Part shown: piece by piece, positions 1-8,163 of the stretch
Layout: every line of letters starts with the position of its first letter
Position numbering within the stretch: position 1 is the stretch's first letter
NCBI GenBank assembly: GCA_963813345.1
Contig: CAWEYR010000022.1
Location: 1-64,000, forward strand
Direction: 5' to 3'
Source: CAWDDA01 sp963813345
GTDB taxonomy: Bacteria; Acidobacteriota; Blastocatellia; RBC074
DNA length: 64,000 bases
The notes under the pieces: model-generated
The model's input: the letters and a program-made list of their open reading frames with translations, nothing else
Database searches by the model: none
Told to the model about the DNA's origin: nothing
Translations under genes and position numbers: made by a program

Positions 1-133
1 TCAAAAGCACCAGCGGAATGACAAAGAAAGAGGATGCGTTCCTAGCTGGAACTGACTTCGACCAACGGCTCACCAACACCCAAAAGTCCAATCGCATCGG
101 ATAAAAAGCGATTCTCACGACAACCCGTTTTCC

Positions 134-1320
134 TTAGAGTGAATCTCGTATGTCGTGTAGGGCACGATCACCGCGACGCGCAAGAAATTCTATCTGGTCG
201 TTTTCTCCGAAATAGAAAAGCTGTTTATCTGACGACCGCTTTTCGGATCCCACAGTTTGATTGTTTGATCCGCGCTTCCACTTGCCAGAATCTGACCGTC
301 CGGGGCTGAACTCGAGGGCGTTGACCTCCATTTCATGGCCGGACAGAACTCGCACCTCACCCCCAGTGTCGACCTCCCAGATTCTGATCCTGTTGTATTC
401 GTATAGACGGCGAGCCAGGTCGGATCCCATTCCGCTCGCTGCCAACCAACGCCCGTCCCTACGAAGGTTGCCGACATTACTCGTTCTTCAAGGCCTTCGG
501 TCTCTTTCCACCAAATTGTCGTATTTCGCGTCCAGTGGCCGTATCCCAGAGTCGAACGGTGTTGTCCCAGCTAGCCAAAGGAGTACGCGGCCCTCGTGAT
601 GAAATGAAAGCGCATTAACCAGTCGGTTATGTCCATTCAGAACTCTCACTTCGCGCCCCGTCGACAGTTCCCAAATAGTCCACCGTTCCATCTCCATTGC
701 CGGATGCGACAAATTGTCCATCAGGACTAAAAGCGGCTGCGTAAACCGACCGTTCTTCATGTTTGTTGCATGGATGAAGCTGCTTCGCTCCCGTCCTGTC
801 GTAGCATCCCAGAGTTTGACTGTCCCATCGTTGCTGGCTGAGGCCAAGACTTTGCCATCAGGTCTGAATACCAACCTATTTAACGGCGAGCTGGTGTCCC
901 GTCAGTGTATGCAATTCGCGTCCTGTCCCGATATCCCCTGTCTTTATCGTTCTATTTCTGCTGGATGAGGCCACAATTTTCCGTCGGGACTGAAGACCAC
1001 CTTGTAAACGGCTCTTGTGTGTCCCCGTCAACGTGCGCAGTTCCCTGGCCGGTGGCAGTATTCCAAAGCTTAATGATCTTGTTCTCCTAGCCGAAGCCAG
1101 AAGTCGTCCGTCCGGGTCAGGATTCTGCAACGATTGGTTCCTGATCTAATTGAACTGTCGGGATGGAAACTGTCGTCGAACTTCGAGATGCTGTTCGCAC
1201 ATCGGACGCACACGAACCTAATAAGAACGCTACGAGCACATAAGCGATTAACAAATCGCGGCGGCTCTTAGAACGCGGTCGGCGCTCGCGAGCGAAGTCA
1301 CTAGGCGACAGCCAGAATTT
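134..1320 (-). pseudogene. Decayed WD40-repeat lipoprotein
   Basis: Minus-strand reading in several frames gives at least five WD40 blades: DGRLLASA near 1100, KIVASSSRNRTIK near 990, PDGKVLASASNDGTVKLWD near 850, a middle blade at 620-740, DNTVRLWD-like text near 560 (frame-shifted), and DGQILASGSADQTIKLWD near 300. The upstream piece (1117-1300) has a hydrophobic segment ending in LLGSC, a plausible lipobox, so the ancestor was probably an exported or membrane-anchored beta-propeller. No single frame holds more than about two blades and at least four frameshifts are needed. The neighbouring broken genes in this window mostly repair with one base; this one needs many, so a true pseudogene is likely, though sequencing error cannot be excluded. 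Family and localisation are inferred; the partner or ligand is unknown. Confidence 0.6.
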
Positions 1321-1500
1321 TGAGGAAGAATGGATCAATATGGGTTTCATCGCAAGAATTCCACCACGAGGAACAAAGCAATCTACTGCTCGTTGAGTCC
1401 TGGCAAACATCCAGGACCGCCTTATCGTCAAGACACATTGCATCGACCACTAGGTTCTCCTCGTCGATTGCGATTTGCATGAACGATAGTCCTTGGGAAA

Positions 1501-2073
1501 TCAGTGTTTTGAGCTTCTTCCATGCCTGAATCGCCTGCCCTCTTTTGTGGCACCTTTCTCGGAGGCCAGAAAGTCACTCAAGAAATTGATGTATCTACCG
1601 TGAGGAATTTGAGCGAAGGGTTCGCTTGTCTGACTCAGTCGAACGTACTCTTTCACCAACTCTCTATAGGTGAGCTTGACTCCCATCATCAGCTGCTCTT
1701 CACGCCAACGATTCAATCTATAGCGCGCGCCGGATCTTCTCTTCAGTCCTGGAGCGAGTTTTAGAGCCTCTCGCTCGAGAAAACTCTTGGTCTCCTTGTC
1801 GTTCGTGTAGACCACCACCGAAAGATCGAGGCTCAGCCCTCGTTCGACGTCTTTGACATCTGATGTCGGAATCGTTGTGATTGGAGGGCTCTCAATTTTA
1901 CCGGACTTGAGAAAGTGCTTGATCGCCTTTTCGAGTTCGTCTTTGCGCAGCTTGCCTGGCGAGCGAACCCCGATCTCCTTCGCAAACTCCTTGAGGTCGG
2001 TCGCGTACCAGTAGCCATTGTCGAACTGCGTCAAGGTCATCGCCTTCGACAGCTTTGACTTATTCGGCGACAT
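1501..2073 (-). CDS. SAP-domain DNA-binding-like protein
   Basis: About 190 residues. The N-terminal 50 residues carry a SAP-like helix-extended-loop-helix (WYATDLKEFAKEIGV, then GKLRKDELEKAIKHFL), a fold used in other proteins for DNA or RNA binding. A basic alpha-helical second half follows (SFLEREALKLAPGLKRR, RYRLNRWREEQLMMG), as in bacterial SAP/DUF6434-like proteins. I place the start at the ATG at 2073, one base after the stop of the frame-corrected DUF1990 gene (TAA at 2075-2077), which implies a two-gene operon; the upstream ATG at 2088 lies inside that gene. The last residues may be off frame: one extra A in the run near 1550 would restore a tail reading QAIQAWKKLKTL, more like relatives. 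Function is unknown beyond probable nucleic-acid binding. Confidence 0.6.
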   Translation of the reverse strand: MSPNKSKLSKAMTLTQFDNGYWYATDLKEFAKEIGVRSPGKLRKDELEKAIKHFLKSGKIESPPITTIPTSDVKDVERGLSLDLSVVVYTNDKETKSFLEREALKLAPGLKRRSGARYRLNRWREEQLMMGVKLTYRELVKEYVRLSQTSEPFAQIPHGRYINFLSDFLASEKGATKEGRRFRHGRSSKH

Positions 2074-2074
2074 T

Positions 2075-2642
2075 TTAACCAACAGCACGCTTCATCGCGA
2101 GCACTGAATCGCGGCGAAATCGCGATTGAAGGACGCGAGTTATCGGATATCCCACTCTCGCTAACACTGCTCGCGGCCTCGACACTGCACGAATTCGATA
2201 AAAGACATCTCAGTGTCAGGACAAATTGTTACCTCAAAGATCTCCTCACCCATCTCGGCATGGTTGACGAGTGTGCCATAGGCAAATCCGAATTGTTCAC
2301 CTCGCAGACGGTCTCCCAAAACGTACAGGACGCGGCACGCATTCAATGACCAGAATCCGAGATGTCGTACGAGAACGGCGACGACCGATCCGGGCTCATA
2401 CCGGGGATTCCCTGGAAACAACTCAACCCAACCAAGTTCAAAGTGCTCCCAGTTTGTCAGGGCCTTTCGAGCACGCTCGAAGCTAACCTGACCGCTACCA
2501 ATGCGCACAACTGACTCGTCGACATGAAACCGATCGGAGACTCGCCAGCAATACCGACGCGCTCGTACGACAATGGCATGTCCTTCGACTGCTCGATGAA
2601 CCGCTCGATATCTGGAGATGATGGGCGACGGATTAGAAACAT
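2075..2642 (-). CDS. DUF1990 family protein (two frameshifts)
   Basis: Three frames join into one DUF1990 protein of about 190 residues. Frame 1 starts at 2642: MFLIRRPSSPDIERF...LSYERVGIAGESPIG. Frame 2 continues FHVDESVVRIG...FELGWVELFPG...GFWSLNACRVLYVL...GFAYGTLVNHAEMGEE. Frame 3 ends FYRIRAVSRPRAVLARVGYP, stopping at 2075. Each break is repaired by one base: an extra T in the TTT near 2528 and an extra G near 2208. The restored protein ends one base before the SAP gene start, which supports the correction. DUF1990 proteins have no established activity. A 226-residue reading starting at 2841 is an artefact: its N-terminus runs through repeats. Family assignment is firm by motif; whether the gene is intact in the organism is not settled. 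Confidence 0.7.
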
Positions 2643-2685
2643 CGTTCGTAAACCCTAACAGCGACCTCGTTTGGAGCGCAATGAT

Positions 2686-2728
2686 CATTCTTCCGCACGC
2701 GCCGGTCAGAGACCAGCGACTCCCAGAA
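2686..2728. repeat. Dispersed direct repeat, copy 1 (see 8043)
   Basis: A stretch with core GCGCCGGTCAGAGACCAGCG followed by CTCCCAGA recurs nearly unchanged at 8043-8086. The core is itself a weak palindrome (GCCGGTC...GACCAGC) resembling the GCCGGTCTCCAGACCGGC centre of the hairpin at 12471. Noncoding, upstream of the pilus operon. Confidence 0.65.
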
Positions 2729-2748
2729 GTCGTTGCAGGGGACGGCGA

Positions 2749-2828
2749 ATTTGGAGTGCGGCGGCTCGGCGCCGCTTTAGTCGCACGTGGCGGACACGAA
2801 AGCGGCGCCGAGCCGCCGCACTCCAAAT
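2749..2828. repeat. Long perfect inverted repeat, family A
   Basis: Two 30-bp arms match perfectly (2749-2778 and 2799-2828) around a 20-bp loop; the arm begins ATTTGGAGTGCGGCGGCTCG. It lies in the divergent space between the DUF1990 gene and the pilus operon. A decayed relative is at 37825. As RNA it would form a very stable stem in either direction. There is no T-tract, so it is not a canonical intrinsic terminator. Confidence 0.9.
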
Positions 2829-2865
2829 CGGGCGCGGTCACTGTGTCGGTCTACGGTCGCACGAT

Positions 2866-2892
2866 TCCGCCTGAAGGCGGTACAACGTACCC
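2866..2892. repeat. Repeat family B half-site
   Basis: The unit CCGCCTGAAGGCGGTACAAC with flanking bases. Other copies lie inside the GT39 gene (15178), as a complete hairpin at 16998-17096, as a truncated end at about 12593, and in diverged form at 58720. CCGCCTGAAGGCGG is a short palindrome by itself. In one frame the unit encodes PPEGGTTY. Confidence 0.8.
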
Positions 2893-3021
2893 CCTTCGGG
2901 CCGTCAAATTACCGGAACCTTAAGTGAATCAAGGCGTGTGAGGTAATGTGTGTGTAGCTTGAGCGGGGTGATCGGGGGCGCACCGGCGCCGGTCACCTCG
3001 ATTTTTGTCCTCAGGTTCGGC

Positions 3022-3027
3022 TATAAT
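3022..3027 (+). promoter_or_regulatory. Candidate -10 box of the pilus operon
   Basis: A perfect TATAAT lies 53 bp before the pilN ATG. No convincing -35 hexamer is seen at the right distance. Its position just past the hairpin/repeat block, before a five- or six-gene plus-strand run, fits an operon promoter. Evidence is motif only. Confidence 0.4.
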
Positions 3028-3079
3028 TGCAGGTTATGTCTAGTGTTCTGAAAGTCGCTGTGCGCCCTACGAAGATTAT

Positions 3080-3745
3080 ATGAAGCCAATCGTCAATCTG
3101 GCAGGTGAGCCGTTCAGAAACAGGCGATTGTTCTGGCTGGCGCTCTTCTCTGTTGGTGTCATCGCAACGTTTGCGTGGTTGAGGTCGCTTGGACTCCTGG
3201 CCGGCATCGATGAAAGGATCGCTGCCCGCCGACCGGTCGTGGCTGCGCTCGAAGCTCGTGTCAAGGAAGTCGGCGCTGATCGAGGACCGGCACAGACTCT
3301 CGAGCGCGGAGACCGAGCCGCCTATTGGGCCGCCAATGACCTCATAGTTCGTAAAACGTTCTCATGGACTCACCTCCTGAATGATGTCGAGAGGCATATC
3401 CCAACCGGCGTACGCGTGCTTCGAATTGGAGTCAGCAAGGAGAGATCGGCGGCAAGTGTTGCAGCGGAAGCTTCAGGCCGCAAAGTCGTTACGCTGACGA
3501 TGGATATTGTTGCCAAAAGTGTCGCGGACGCTACCGGAATGATCCAGTCGTTCAACCGGACCGGAAGGTTTCTCGCCACGCCGAAATGGCAGAAGCCTGT
3601 TGAGGGCATTCCCGACATCGAGTTTGGACTCGAAATCGATTACGAGCCGCCAGTTCCCCAGATTCAACTACAAAAGCCTGCTCCGTCCCCGGCGTCAACC
3701 GGTAAGAGTGCGACGGCGACAACGCAAGTGGCAGAGCGAAGGTAA
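3080..3745 (+). CDS. pilN: PilN-like type IV pilus assembly protein
   Basis: 221 residues. The N-terminus NLAGEPFRNRRLFW is the PilN cytoplasmic signature (the INLLP-type motif), followed by one membrane segment at about residues 17-38 (LFSVGVIATFAWL). A coiled-coil/periplasmic fold follows, including HLLNDVERHIPTGVRVL, typical of the PilN ferredoxin-like domain, and the C-terminus is Pro/Ala-rich. PilN binds PilM inside the cell and pairs with PilO in the periplasm to form the alignment subcomplex. No pilM lies upstream in the window; the preceding 430 bp are repeats and a promoter-like site, so pilM is elsewhere or lost. The next gene starts 3 bp after the stop. The assignment rests on motif, topology and operon context. 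Confidence 0.8.
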   Translation: MKPIVNLAGEPFRNRRLFWLALFSVGVIATFAWLRSLGLLAGIDERIAARRPVVAALEARVKEVGADRGPAQTLERGDRAAYWAANDLIVRKTFSWTHLLNDVERHIPTGVRVLRIGVSKERSAASVAAEASGRKVVTLTMDIVAKSVADATGMIQSFNRTGRFLATPKWQKPVEGIPDIEFGLEIDYEPPVPQIQLQKPAPSPASTGKSATATTQVAERR

Positions 3746-3748
3746 GCG

Positions 3749-4567
3749 ATGAAGAGAATCGCGATTCCAGGAAAGATCAATCTTAGGGGTGCAGCGTCAG
3801 ATGGACGCGAGTGGCTGAAACAGGTTCGTCTCAGCACCGCGGAAATCGTCGCGTTCGTGACCCTGCTTGCGTTCTGTGCTTTTGTCGCCTACTTCCATTT
3901 TTCAAAGGTGCGTCCAAAGACAGTTGAGCTTGATGCACTCGCAGTCCGCGAGACTCAGGCCCTGGCGCAACTGCGTCGCGCGAATGACGAGAAGAAACGC
4001 TTCGAGGACGAAAAGTCGAATTCAGGAAAAATAATCGGCAGTCTCGGCTCTTTCGAACGTCTTCTGAAGGATCGCGAAGAAGGAACTCCGCAGATCATTT
4101 CTGAAGTCAACCGCCTTGCGGCGATGAGCGATGCGGAAGCCAGCGACTTTGCTTATCGGCTGGTGGCATCCGAATCAAGTGACGATAAGAGCCCGACTGG
4201 CGCAGCTCAACGGGAAGACAAGCTGAATGTTTACACTGCGCTGGGAATCGATACGACTGCTGTCGGTAACTACGCGAACCTGCGAAGGTTTATTGAGTCG
4301 ATTGAGCGAAGCCCACAGTTCATTATCATCGATGCCATCGCTTTCCAGGGTGAAGCAGAGGCATCGGGACGCGCTCGTTCGATGTCAGTGCCCGCCGGGT
4401 CACCCGCGGTTCCAGGTTTGGGTCCGGGTCCCGGTGCAGGTCCTGGCGCGACGCCGGTTCAGGCGCGAGTGCCGGCTGCGGCCGCCAAACCTGCGCCTCG
4501 AGGCGGAGAAGCGAGCCTGGTCTCCTTGAGGATCGAGATGGAGACTTATTTCAGGAGAAAAGATTAA
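3749..4567 (+). CDS. pilO: PilO-like type IV pilus assembly protein
   Basis: 272 residues. There is a cytoplasmic N-tail, one membrane segment at about residues 32-50 (IVAFVTLLAFCAFVAYF), a coiled coil (residues 60-100, rich in Glu/Arg/Lys), then a periplasmic domain with NYANLRRFIESIERSPQFI, the characteristic PilO helix-strand, and a C-terminal strand SLRIEMETYF. PilO forms heterodimers with PilN and links to PilP in the secretin-alignment complex. An unusual Gly/Pro/Ala-rich insert (about residues 215-255, GLGPGPGAGPGA) interrupts the final strand. The start follows AGGTAAGCG. It is translated in a tight cluster: 3 bp after pilN, and its stop abuts the next GTG. Confidence 0.8.
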   Translation: MKRIAIPGKINLRGAASDGREWLKQVRLSTAEIVAFVTLLAFCAFVAYFHFSKVRPKTVELDALAVRETQALAQLRRANDEKKRFEDEKSNSGKIIGSLGSFERLLKDREEGTPQIISEVNRLAAMSDAEASDFAYRLVASESSDDKSPTGAAQREDKLNVYTALGIDTTAVGNYANLRRFIESIERSPQFIIIDAIAFQGEAEASGRARSMSVPAGSPAVPGLGPGPGAGPGATPVQARVPAAAAKPAPRGGEASLVSLRIEMETYFRRKD

Positions 4568-5407
4568 GTGCCACTGACCCGCGACAAGAAGCTGAAAATT
4601 CTAGCGGCCGGTCTGGGCGTGGTACTGGTGCTGGTTGTGTTCTTCCAGTTCTTTTATGGCGGAGGCGAAACAGCAGCTCCGCCACCTGGACGGCCGCAGC
4701 CGGGAGCCCGCGTAACGCCATCGCCGTTTGTGCGAGTGATTCCGCGCGATGTGCGGATCGAGCAGGTGGCAATCACTGAGCCCTTACCGCTCGAGCTTCT
4801 CAACGCACGACATTCAGCCGGAAGCGGTACCGGACGAAACATATTTGTCTATCCGACACCCACTCCGACGCCGAGTCCAAAGCCGGTTCCAACACCGACG
4901 CCGCCTCCGCCTCCACCAATTACGATTGCCGGTCTCAACCCTTCAGGTGTTATCGCCAGGACCAAGGCGTTCGATCTGGTAATCATGGGTGCGAAGATTC
5001 CCCGGGATGCAGTCGCCATCGTCAACGGGCAGAATCTTCCAACTGCATTCATCAGCGATGCTCAATTGAAGGTATCCGTACCTGCGACAAGCATCCGGAC
5101 GCCAGGAGACCTTCGCGTCGAAGTTCGGAGCCAAAGCGATCCGTCACTATACTCGAATCATCTGAACCTGGTTGTTGGTCAGCCGCCGGTGCCTCCCTAC
5201 CTCTTTGTAGCTCTGGTGATCAACGCTAAAGGAGTTTCGATCGCCGTGCTCAAGTCGCAGGCGGAAGGAAAACTGATCAACGTCCGCCAGGGTGAAGCGA
5301 TTGACCGGAAGTGGAAAGTCCTGACTATTGGCACGCAGAGCATTGAGATTCTCGATGTAGAGTACAATATCCCGCATACACTCGCGTTCACCGGAGAGGC
5401 CGGTTGA
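4568..5407 (+). CDS. PilP/GspC-like lipid-free anchor with IPT/TIG domain
   Basis: 279 residues from a GTG placed directly after the pilO TAA, with AGGAGA upstream. There is one N-terminal membrane helix (residues 10-30, ILAAGLGVVLVLVVFFQFF), a Pro/Thr linker (PTPTPTPSPKPVPTPTPPPP, about residues 95-118), an IPT/TIG immunoglobulin-like domain (about 118-205, ITIAGLNPSGVIA...LYSNHLNLVV), and a C-terminal beta domain (LINVRQGEAIDRKWKVLTI) resembling the PilP/GspC homology region. Position after PilN and PilO points to the PilP role, linking the inner-membrane complex to the secretin. The TIG domain is not part of standard PilP. The role is inferred from context and the weak C-terminal match. 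Confidence 0.55.
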   Translation: MPLTRDKKLKILAAGLGVVLVLVVFFQFFYGGGETAAPPPGRPQPGARVTPSPFVRVIPRDVRIEQVAITEPLPLELLNARHSAGSGTGRNIFVYPTPTPTPSPKPVPTPTPPPPPPITIAGLNPSGVIARTKAFDLVIMGAKIPRDAVAIVNGQNLPTAFISDAQLKVSVPATSIRTPGDLRVEVRSQSDPSLYSNHLNLVVGQPPVPPYLFVALVINAKGVSIAVLKSQAEGKLINVRQGEAIDRKWKVLTIGTQSIEILDVEYNIPHTLAFTGEAG

Positions 5408-5410
5408 GCT

Positions 5411-6286
5411 ATGAACCAGAAGAACGACAACCAGAAGAACGACCAGAAGAACGATAGGGGATATGCACTGATCTCGTTGCTGGCCGGATTGACGATTCTT
5501 CTGATCGCCATGTCAGTTGCGGTGCCAGCGATCAAGCATGAAGCTCAGCGAGAGCTCGAGGAAGAGATGTTCTTCCGCGGGCAGCAGGTCGGGTTCGCTC
5601 TCAGCCGTTACCGTGCAGTTCGGGGCCGGTTGCCTGGGAAGATCGAGGAACTGGTTGAGAAAGTAGAAACTCCCAAGGGAGAAATGCGTTTCCTTCGTCC
5701 GACTGCATTGTGCGATCCACTGATGCCTTGCGAAGAAGGGAAGTCAAACTGGAAGCCCGCACGTCCCGGGGATTCGGTCTTTACGAGATTTCTCGAAGCT
5801 TATATGGCGCTGCGGGCGAAGTTCCCCGAGCGAAACTATCCTACCCCTCCGGCGGAGCTCGTTCAGCTGGCTCAACTCGGGGCACAGGCCCAGCAGGCGG
5901 AGCTTCCTGGCGGCGAAGCGCAAGGACCGCAAAATACTGAGTTCAACGCGAAGCTGTCTTCAGAGTTCGGTCCGATCTATGGTGTAACCAGTAGAAGCAC
6001 CAAACCTCTTATTCGGAATTATCTGGACCTTCCTTCATACGATCAGTCGCTCTTCTACAACGGTTTTGTCGTCAACGTTGGTGGAGTTCACAATCCCGTC
6101 TCTTTAATTGCCGGCAGCGAGGCGCCAGGTGCCGTCAGACCGACGCCGGATTCACGCTGTCCAAATGGTGGGATGTGGTGGGAGCAGGACGGAAAAGGTT
6201 ACTGCGCGGGCGTAATCAGGCCCGGCAAATACTGCCGCGGACCCGACGGTACGACGATTCTTTGCCCCGACGGACAGCAAAAATAG
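5411..6286 (+). CDS. Type II/IV pseudopilin-like protein
   Basis: 291 residues, 3 bp after the previous stop. A class III signal region reads DRGYALISLLAG followed by a hydrophobic helix (LTILLIAMSVAVPAI). The conserved Gly before the cleavage site is present, but +5 is Ser instead of the usual Glu. Next come EAQRELEEEMFFRGQQ and FALSRYRAVRGRLPGKIEELV, the GspG/GspH-type alpha-C helix and sorting motif. The C-terminal half (residues 170-291) is Gly/Asn-rich with cysteines (CPNGGMWW, YCAGV, YCRGPDG, LCPDG) that could form disulphides. The leader MNQKNDNQKNDQKND is an in-frame short tandem repeat, unusual for a prepilin leader. It is likely a minor pseudopilin or adhesin-like pilin of the same operon. 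Confidence 0.65.
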   Translation: MNQKNDNQKNDQKNDRGYALISLLAGLTILLIAMSVAVPAIKHEAQRELEEEMFFRGQQVGFALSRYRAVRGRLPGKIEELVEKVETPKGEMRFLRPTALCDPLMPCEEGKSNWKPARPGDSVFTRFLEAYMALRAKFPERNYPTPPAELVQLAQLGAQAQQAELPGGEAQGPQNTEFNAKLSSEFGPIYGVTSRSTKPLIRNYLDLPSYDQSLFYNGFVVNVGGVHNPVSLIAGSEAPGAVRPTPDSRCPNGGMWWEQDGKGYCAGVIRPGKYCRGPDGTTILCPDGQQK

Positions 6287-6311
6287 CGTACGGTGTCAAA
6301 GACTCTTCGCT

Positions 6312-7145
6312 ATGAGAATCCTGGTGGCAGGTGGTGCGCCTTTTGTTGCGCGCCCGGTGATTGACGCCCTCGAAACTGACCGCAATCAGGTACTTTCTTC
6401 AGCCAGTCATTCTTCGATTGATGCCGTCCTGCATCTGGGAATCTTCCAAACGCCGCGAGACTCGGTCTCTGATCCGCGTGAATGCGCTCGTGCGCTCGCG
6501 GCGGCGATAGACCTGATTGATTCTGCCGTTCAAGCCGGGGTAAAGCGCGTGGTTTTACTCTCCAATTGCGCAGTTTACGGTGAGCCGGTCAGCCTTCCAG
6601 TAACTGAAGAAGCGCCAATTGCGCCGATCAGTCCGTTTGCTGAGGCTTCGGTTGCGCTCGAACAGTGCGTCCGAAACTTCGGTGCAGCATACGGACTCGA
6701 GAGCGTTGTCCTACGCGCCTTCAACATCGCAGGTTTCTCCCAACCGCCGGGTCAGCTGCTGCCATCTATCGTTGAAGTGGCGCGCGGCCGCGCGGAGTTT
6801 TTGGAGATATATGGTGAGGACTATCCGACTCACGACGGTTCGTGCGTTCGCGACTACGTGCACGTCAAGGATGTGGCCGACGCTGTTGTACTCGCTCTCG
6901 AAGCGACCGGGACGCGGAGCGCAATCTACAATGTCGGCTTTGGTGCCGGATACTCAGTGCTCGAAGTTGTTGAGATGGCTCGACAGGTGACGCTTGAACG
7001 GATACCGACTGAAGCCGAAGGTCGAAGGAAGGGCGAGCCGGCGGCAATCATCTCGTCTCCGGATCGGATAATGAGCGACCTCGGCTGGCAACCACGGCAT
7101 TCTGAACTGGACGTCATCATCGATTCGGTTTGGCGACAGGGGTGA
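6312..7145 (+). CDS. NAD-dependent epimerase/dehydratase-like protein, degenerate active site
   Basis: 277 residues with the extended short-chain dehydrogenase (GalE-type) fold: an N-terminal Rossmann strand (MRILVAGGAPFVARPVI), LLSNCAVYGEPV after strand 4, RAFNIAG, DYPTHDGSCVRDYVHVKDVA and YNVGFGAGYSVLEV, all recognisable UDP-glucose-4-epimerase landmarks. Key residues have drifted. The GxxGxxG loop reads GGAPFVARP. The SPYGASK catalytic motif reads SPFAEAS, so both the Tyr and the Lys of YxxxK are gone. It probably cannot catalyse standard epimerisation and may bind a nucleotide sugar or act structurally. It starts 26 bp after the pseudopilin gene and its stop is 1 bp before rsmD, so it is cotranscribed. 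Confidence 0.7.
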   Translation: MRILVAGGAPFVARPVIDALETDRNQVLSSASHSSIDAVLHLGIFQTPRDSVSDPRECARALAAAIDLIDSAVQAGVKRVVLLSNCAVYGEPVSLPVTEEAPIAPISPFAEASVALEQCVRNFGAAYGLESVVLRAFNIAGFSQPPGQLLPSIVEVARGRAEFLEIYGEDYPTHDGSCVRDYVHVKDVADAVVLALEATGTRSAIYNVGFGAGYSVLEVVEMARQVTLERIPTEAEGRRKGEPAAIISSPDRIMSDLGWQPRHSELDVIIDSVWRQG

Positions 7146-7146
7146 G

Positions 7147-7710
7147 ATGCGAATCATTTCTGGCTTATACAAGGGCCGCCGTTTGAAGACGCTCGCCGGA
7201 CACAAAGTCAGACCCACATCGGACCGTCTTCGCGAGACACTCTTCAACGTGCTTGCGCCTCGAATTGACGAAGCGTCCTTCCTCGATCTATGCGCCGGGA
7301 GCGGTGCAGTCGGAATCGAAGCGCTTTCGCGCGGAGCGTCACGCGTTGTCTTTGTCGAATCATCGCGGCGGGCTGCATCTCTAATCGAGGACAATCTCGA
7401 ACACTGCAATATAGACGAAGAGGTTCAGGTCATCGACCGCGATGTGCTCGCAGCCCTGAAGATGCTCGCAACGCGAGAGGAGCGCTTTGACATTATCTTT
7501 CTGGATCCACCCTACGATTCACCTGTTTACGGTACCGCGCTCCGCCTGATTTCAGAAAAGGGCATTCTCGCGAACGATGGCGTGGCAATCGTGGAACACA
7601 GGAAGGGAACTATCGCACTTCCCTCGTACGGTAATCTCCGGCCATATCGGGAGATCGTGCAGGGCGATTCAGCGCTGACGTTTTATGCTTTCGAGGAATC
7701 ATCAGTTTGA
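7147..7710 (+). CDS. rsmD: 16S rRNA (guanine966-N2)-methyltransferase RsmD
   Basis: 187 residues, the normal family length. It begins MRIISGLYKGRRLKT with PTSDRLRETLFNVL, the RsmD-specific N-terminus, then SAM motif I DLCAGSGAVGIEALSRGA, and motif IV DPPY in FDIIFLDPPYD that positions the guanine N2. It methylates G966 of 16S rRNA in the assembling 30S subunit. It follows the epimerase-like gene by 1 bp. A 19-bp-arm hairpin overlaps its stop and is the likely 3' end of the transcript. In many bacteria rsmD sits next to coaD; here coaD follows after a small opposite-strand gene. Confidence 0.95.
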   Translation: MRIISGLYKGRRLKTLAGHKVRPTSDRLRETLFNVLAPRIDEASFLDLCAGSGAVGIEALSRGASRVVFVESSRRAASLIEDNLEHCNIDEEVQVIDRDVLAALKMLATREERFDIIFLDPPYDSPVYGTALRLISEKGILANDGVAIVEHRKGTIALPSYGNLRPYREIVQGDSALTFYAFEESSV

Positions 7711-7763
7711 GTTCAAGCTTTAGCTTGGCGTTAGCTGCAAACCACAAGCTAAAGCTTGAACTC
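7709..7763. repeat. Inverted repeat, family F, at rsmD 3' end
   Basis: Perfect 19-bp arms (GAGTTCAAGCTTTAGCTTG and its complement, 7709-7727 and 7745-7763) around a 17-bp loop. It starts in the rsmD stop region and ends just before the convergent small gene. The same arm occurs in the hairpin at 23885-24032, so this is a dispersed family. It probably acts as a transcript end or stabiliser for both convergent genes (inference). Confidence 0.85.
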
Positions 7764-7773
7764 GAACTCTCTT

Positions 7774-8004
7774 CTATTCCTTTGGAAGTTCTTTGCTGCC
7801 GACAACGGTCAGGTTCATGCCGACCTGGACACTTACGGGCTTGCCGTTGATTTCGATCGTCGTCTTTCCGTTGAGATACCAACCGACAGACCCGGTCGAG
7901 AATTCTTTGACGTCAGCCACCATCGCGACACCGTTGATCTCAACCTTTACTGGTTGCGCGTGTGCGCGGAATTCAGCTCTTGTCACGGGACATATCTTTG
8001 CCAT
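7774..8004 (-). CDS. Small conserved-looking hypothetical protein
   Basis: 76 residues from the ATG at 8004, preceded by GGAGG at ideal spacing (AGTGGAGGATC ATG). The upstream in-frame ATG at 8046 lacks such a site. Sequence: MAKICPVTRAEFRAHAQPV, then short beta-strand-like alternations (VKVEINGVAMVADVKEF, GWYLNGKTTIEINGKPV, VQVGMNLTVVGS). No membrane segment or catalytic motif is seen; a small all-beta fold is likely. It sits alone on the minus strand between rsmD and coaD, with a hairpin at its 3' end. The good ribosome site and isolation between repeats argue that it is real. I do not recognise the family. Confidence 0.6.
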   Translation of the reverse strand: MAKICPVTRAEFRAHAQPVKVEINGVAMVADVKEFSTGSVGWYLNGKTTIEINGKPVSVQVGMNLTVVGSKELPKE

Positions 8005-8042
8005 GATCCTCCACTGTTGCGCTAAACCGTTTAGTGCGACTC

Positions 8043-8086
8043 GCATTCTCCCGCACGCGCCGGTCAGAGACCAGCGCTCTCCCAGA
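8043..8086. repeat. Dispersed direct repeat, copy 2
   Basis: Second copy of the unit at 2686-2728, with core GCGCCGGTCAGAGACCAGCG. It sits in the divergent space between the small minus-strand gene and coaD. Confidence 0.65.
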
Positions 8087-8163
8087 GTTGAGATTGAACT
8101 CTGGCAGGCGATGCTCGGGTCGTGCTACGATCGCCGCGCTTTCGGGAGCGAGGCTAAGTTTCA

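Noticed and set aside
2161..2841. 226-residue minus-strand frame as one intact gene
   Set aside because: Its N-terminal third translates repeats and its C-terminus leaves the DUF1990 frame; only the middle is genuine.
2643..3079. Remnant of pilM upstream of pilN
   Set aside because: No actin-fold motif was found in any frame; only repeats and a -10-like box.
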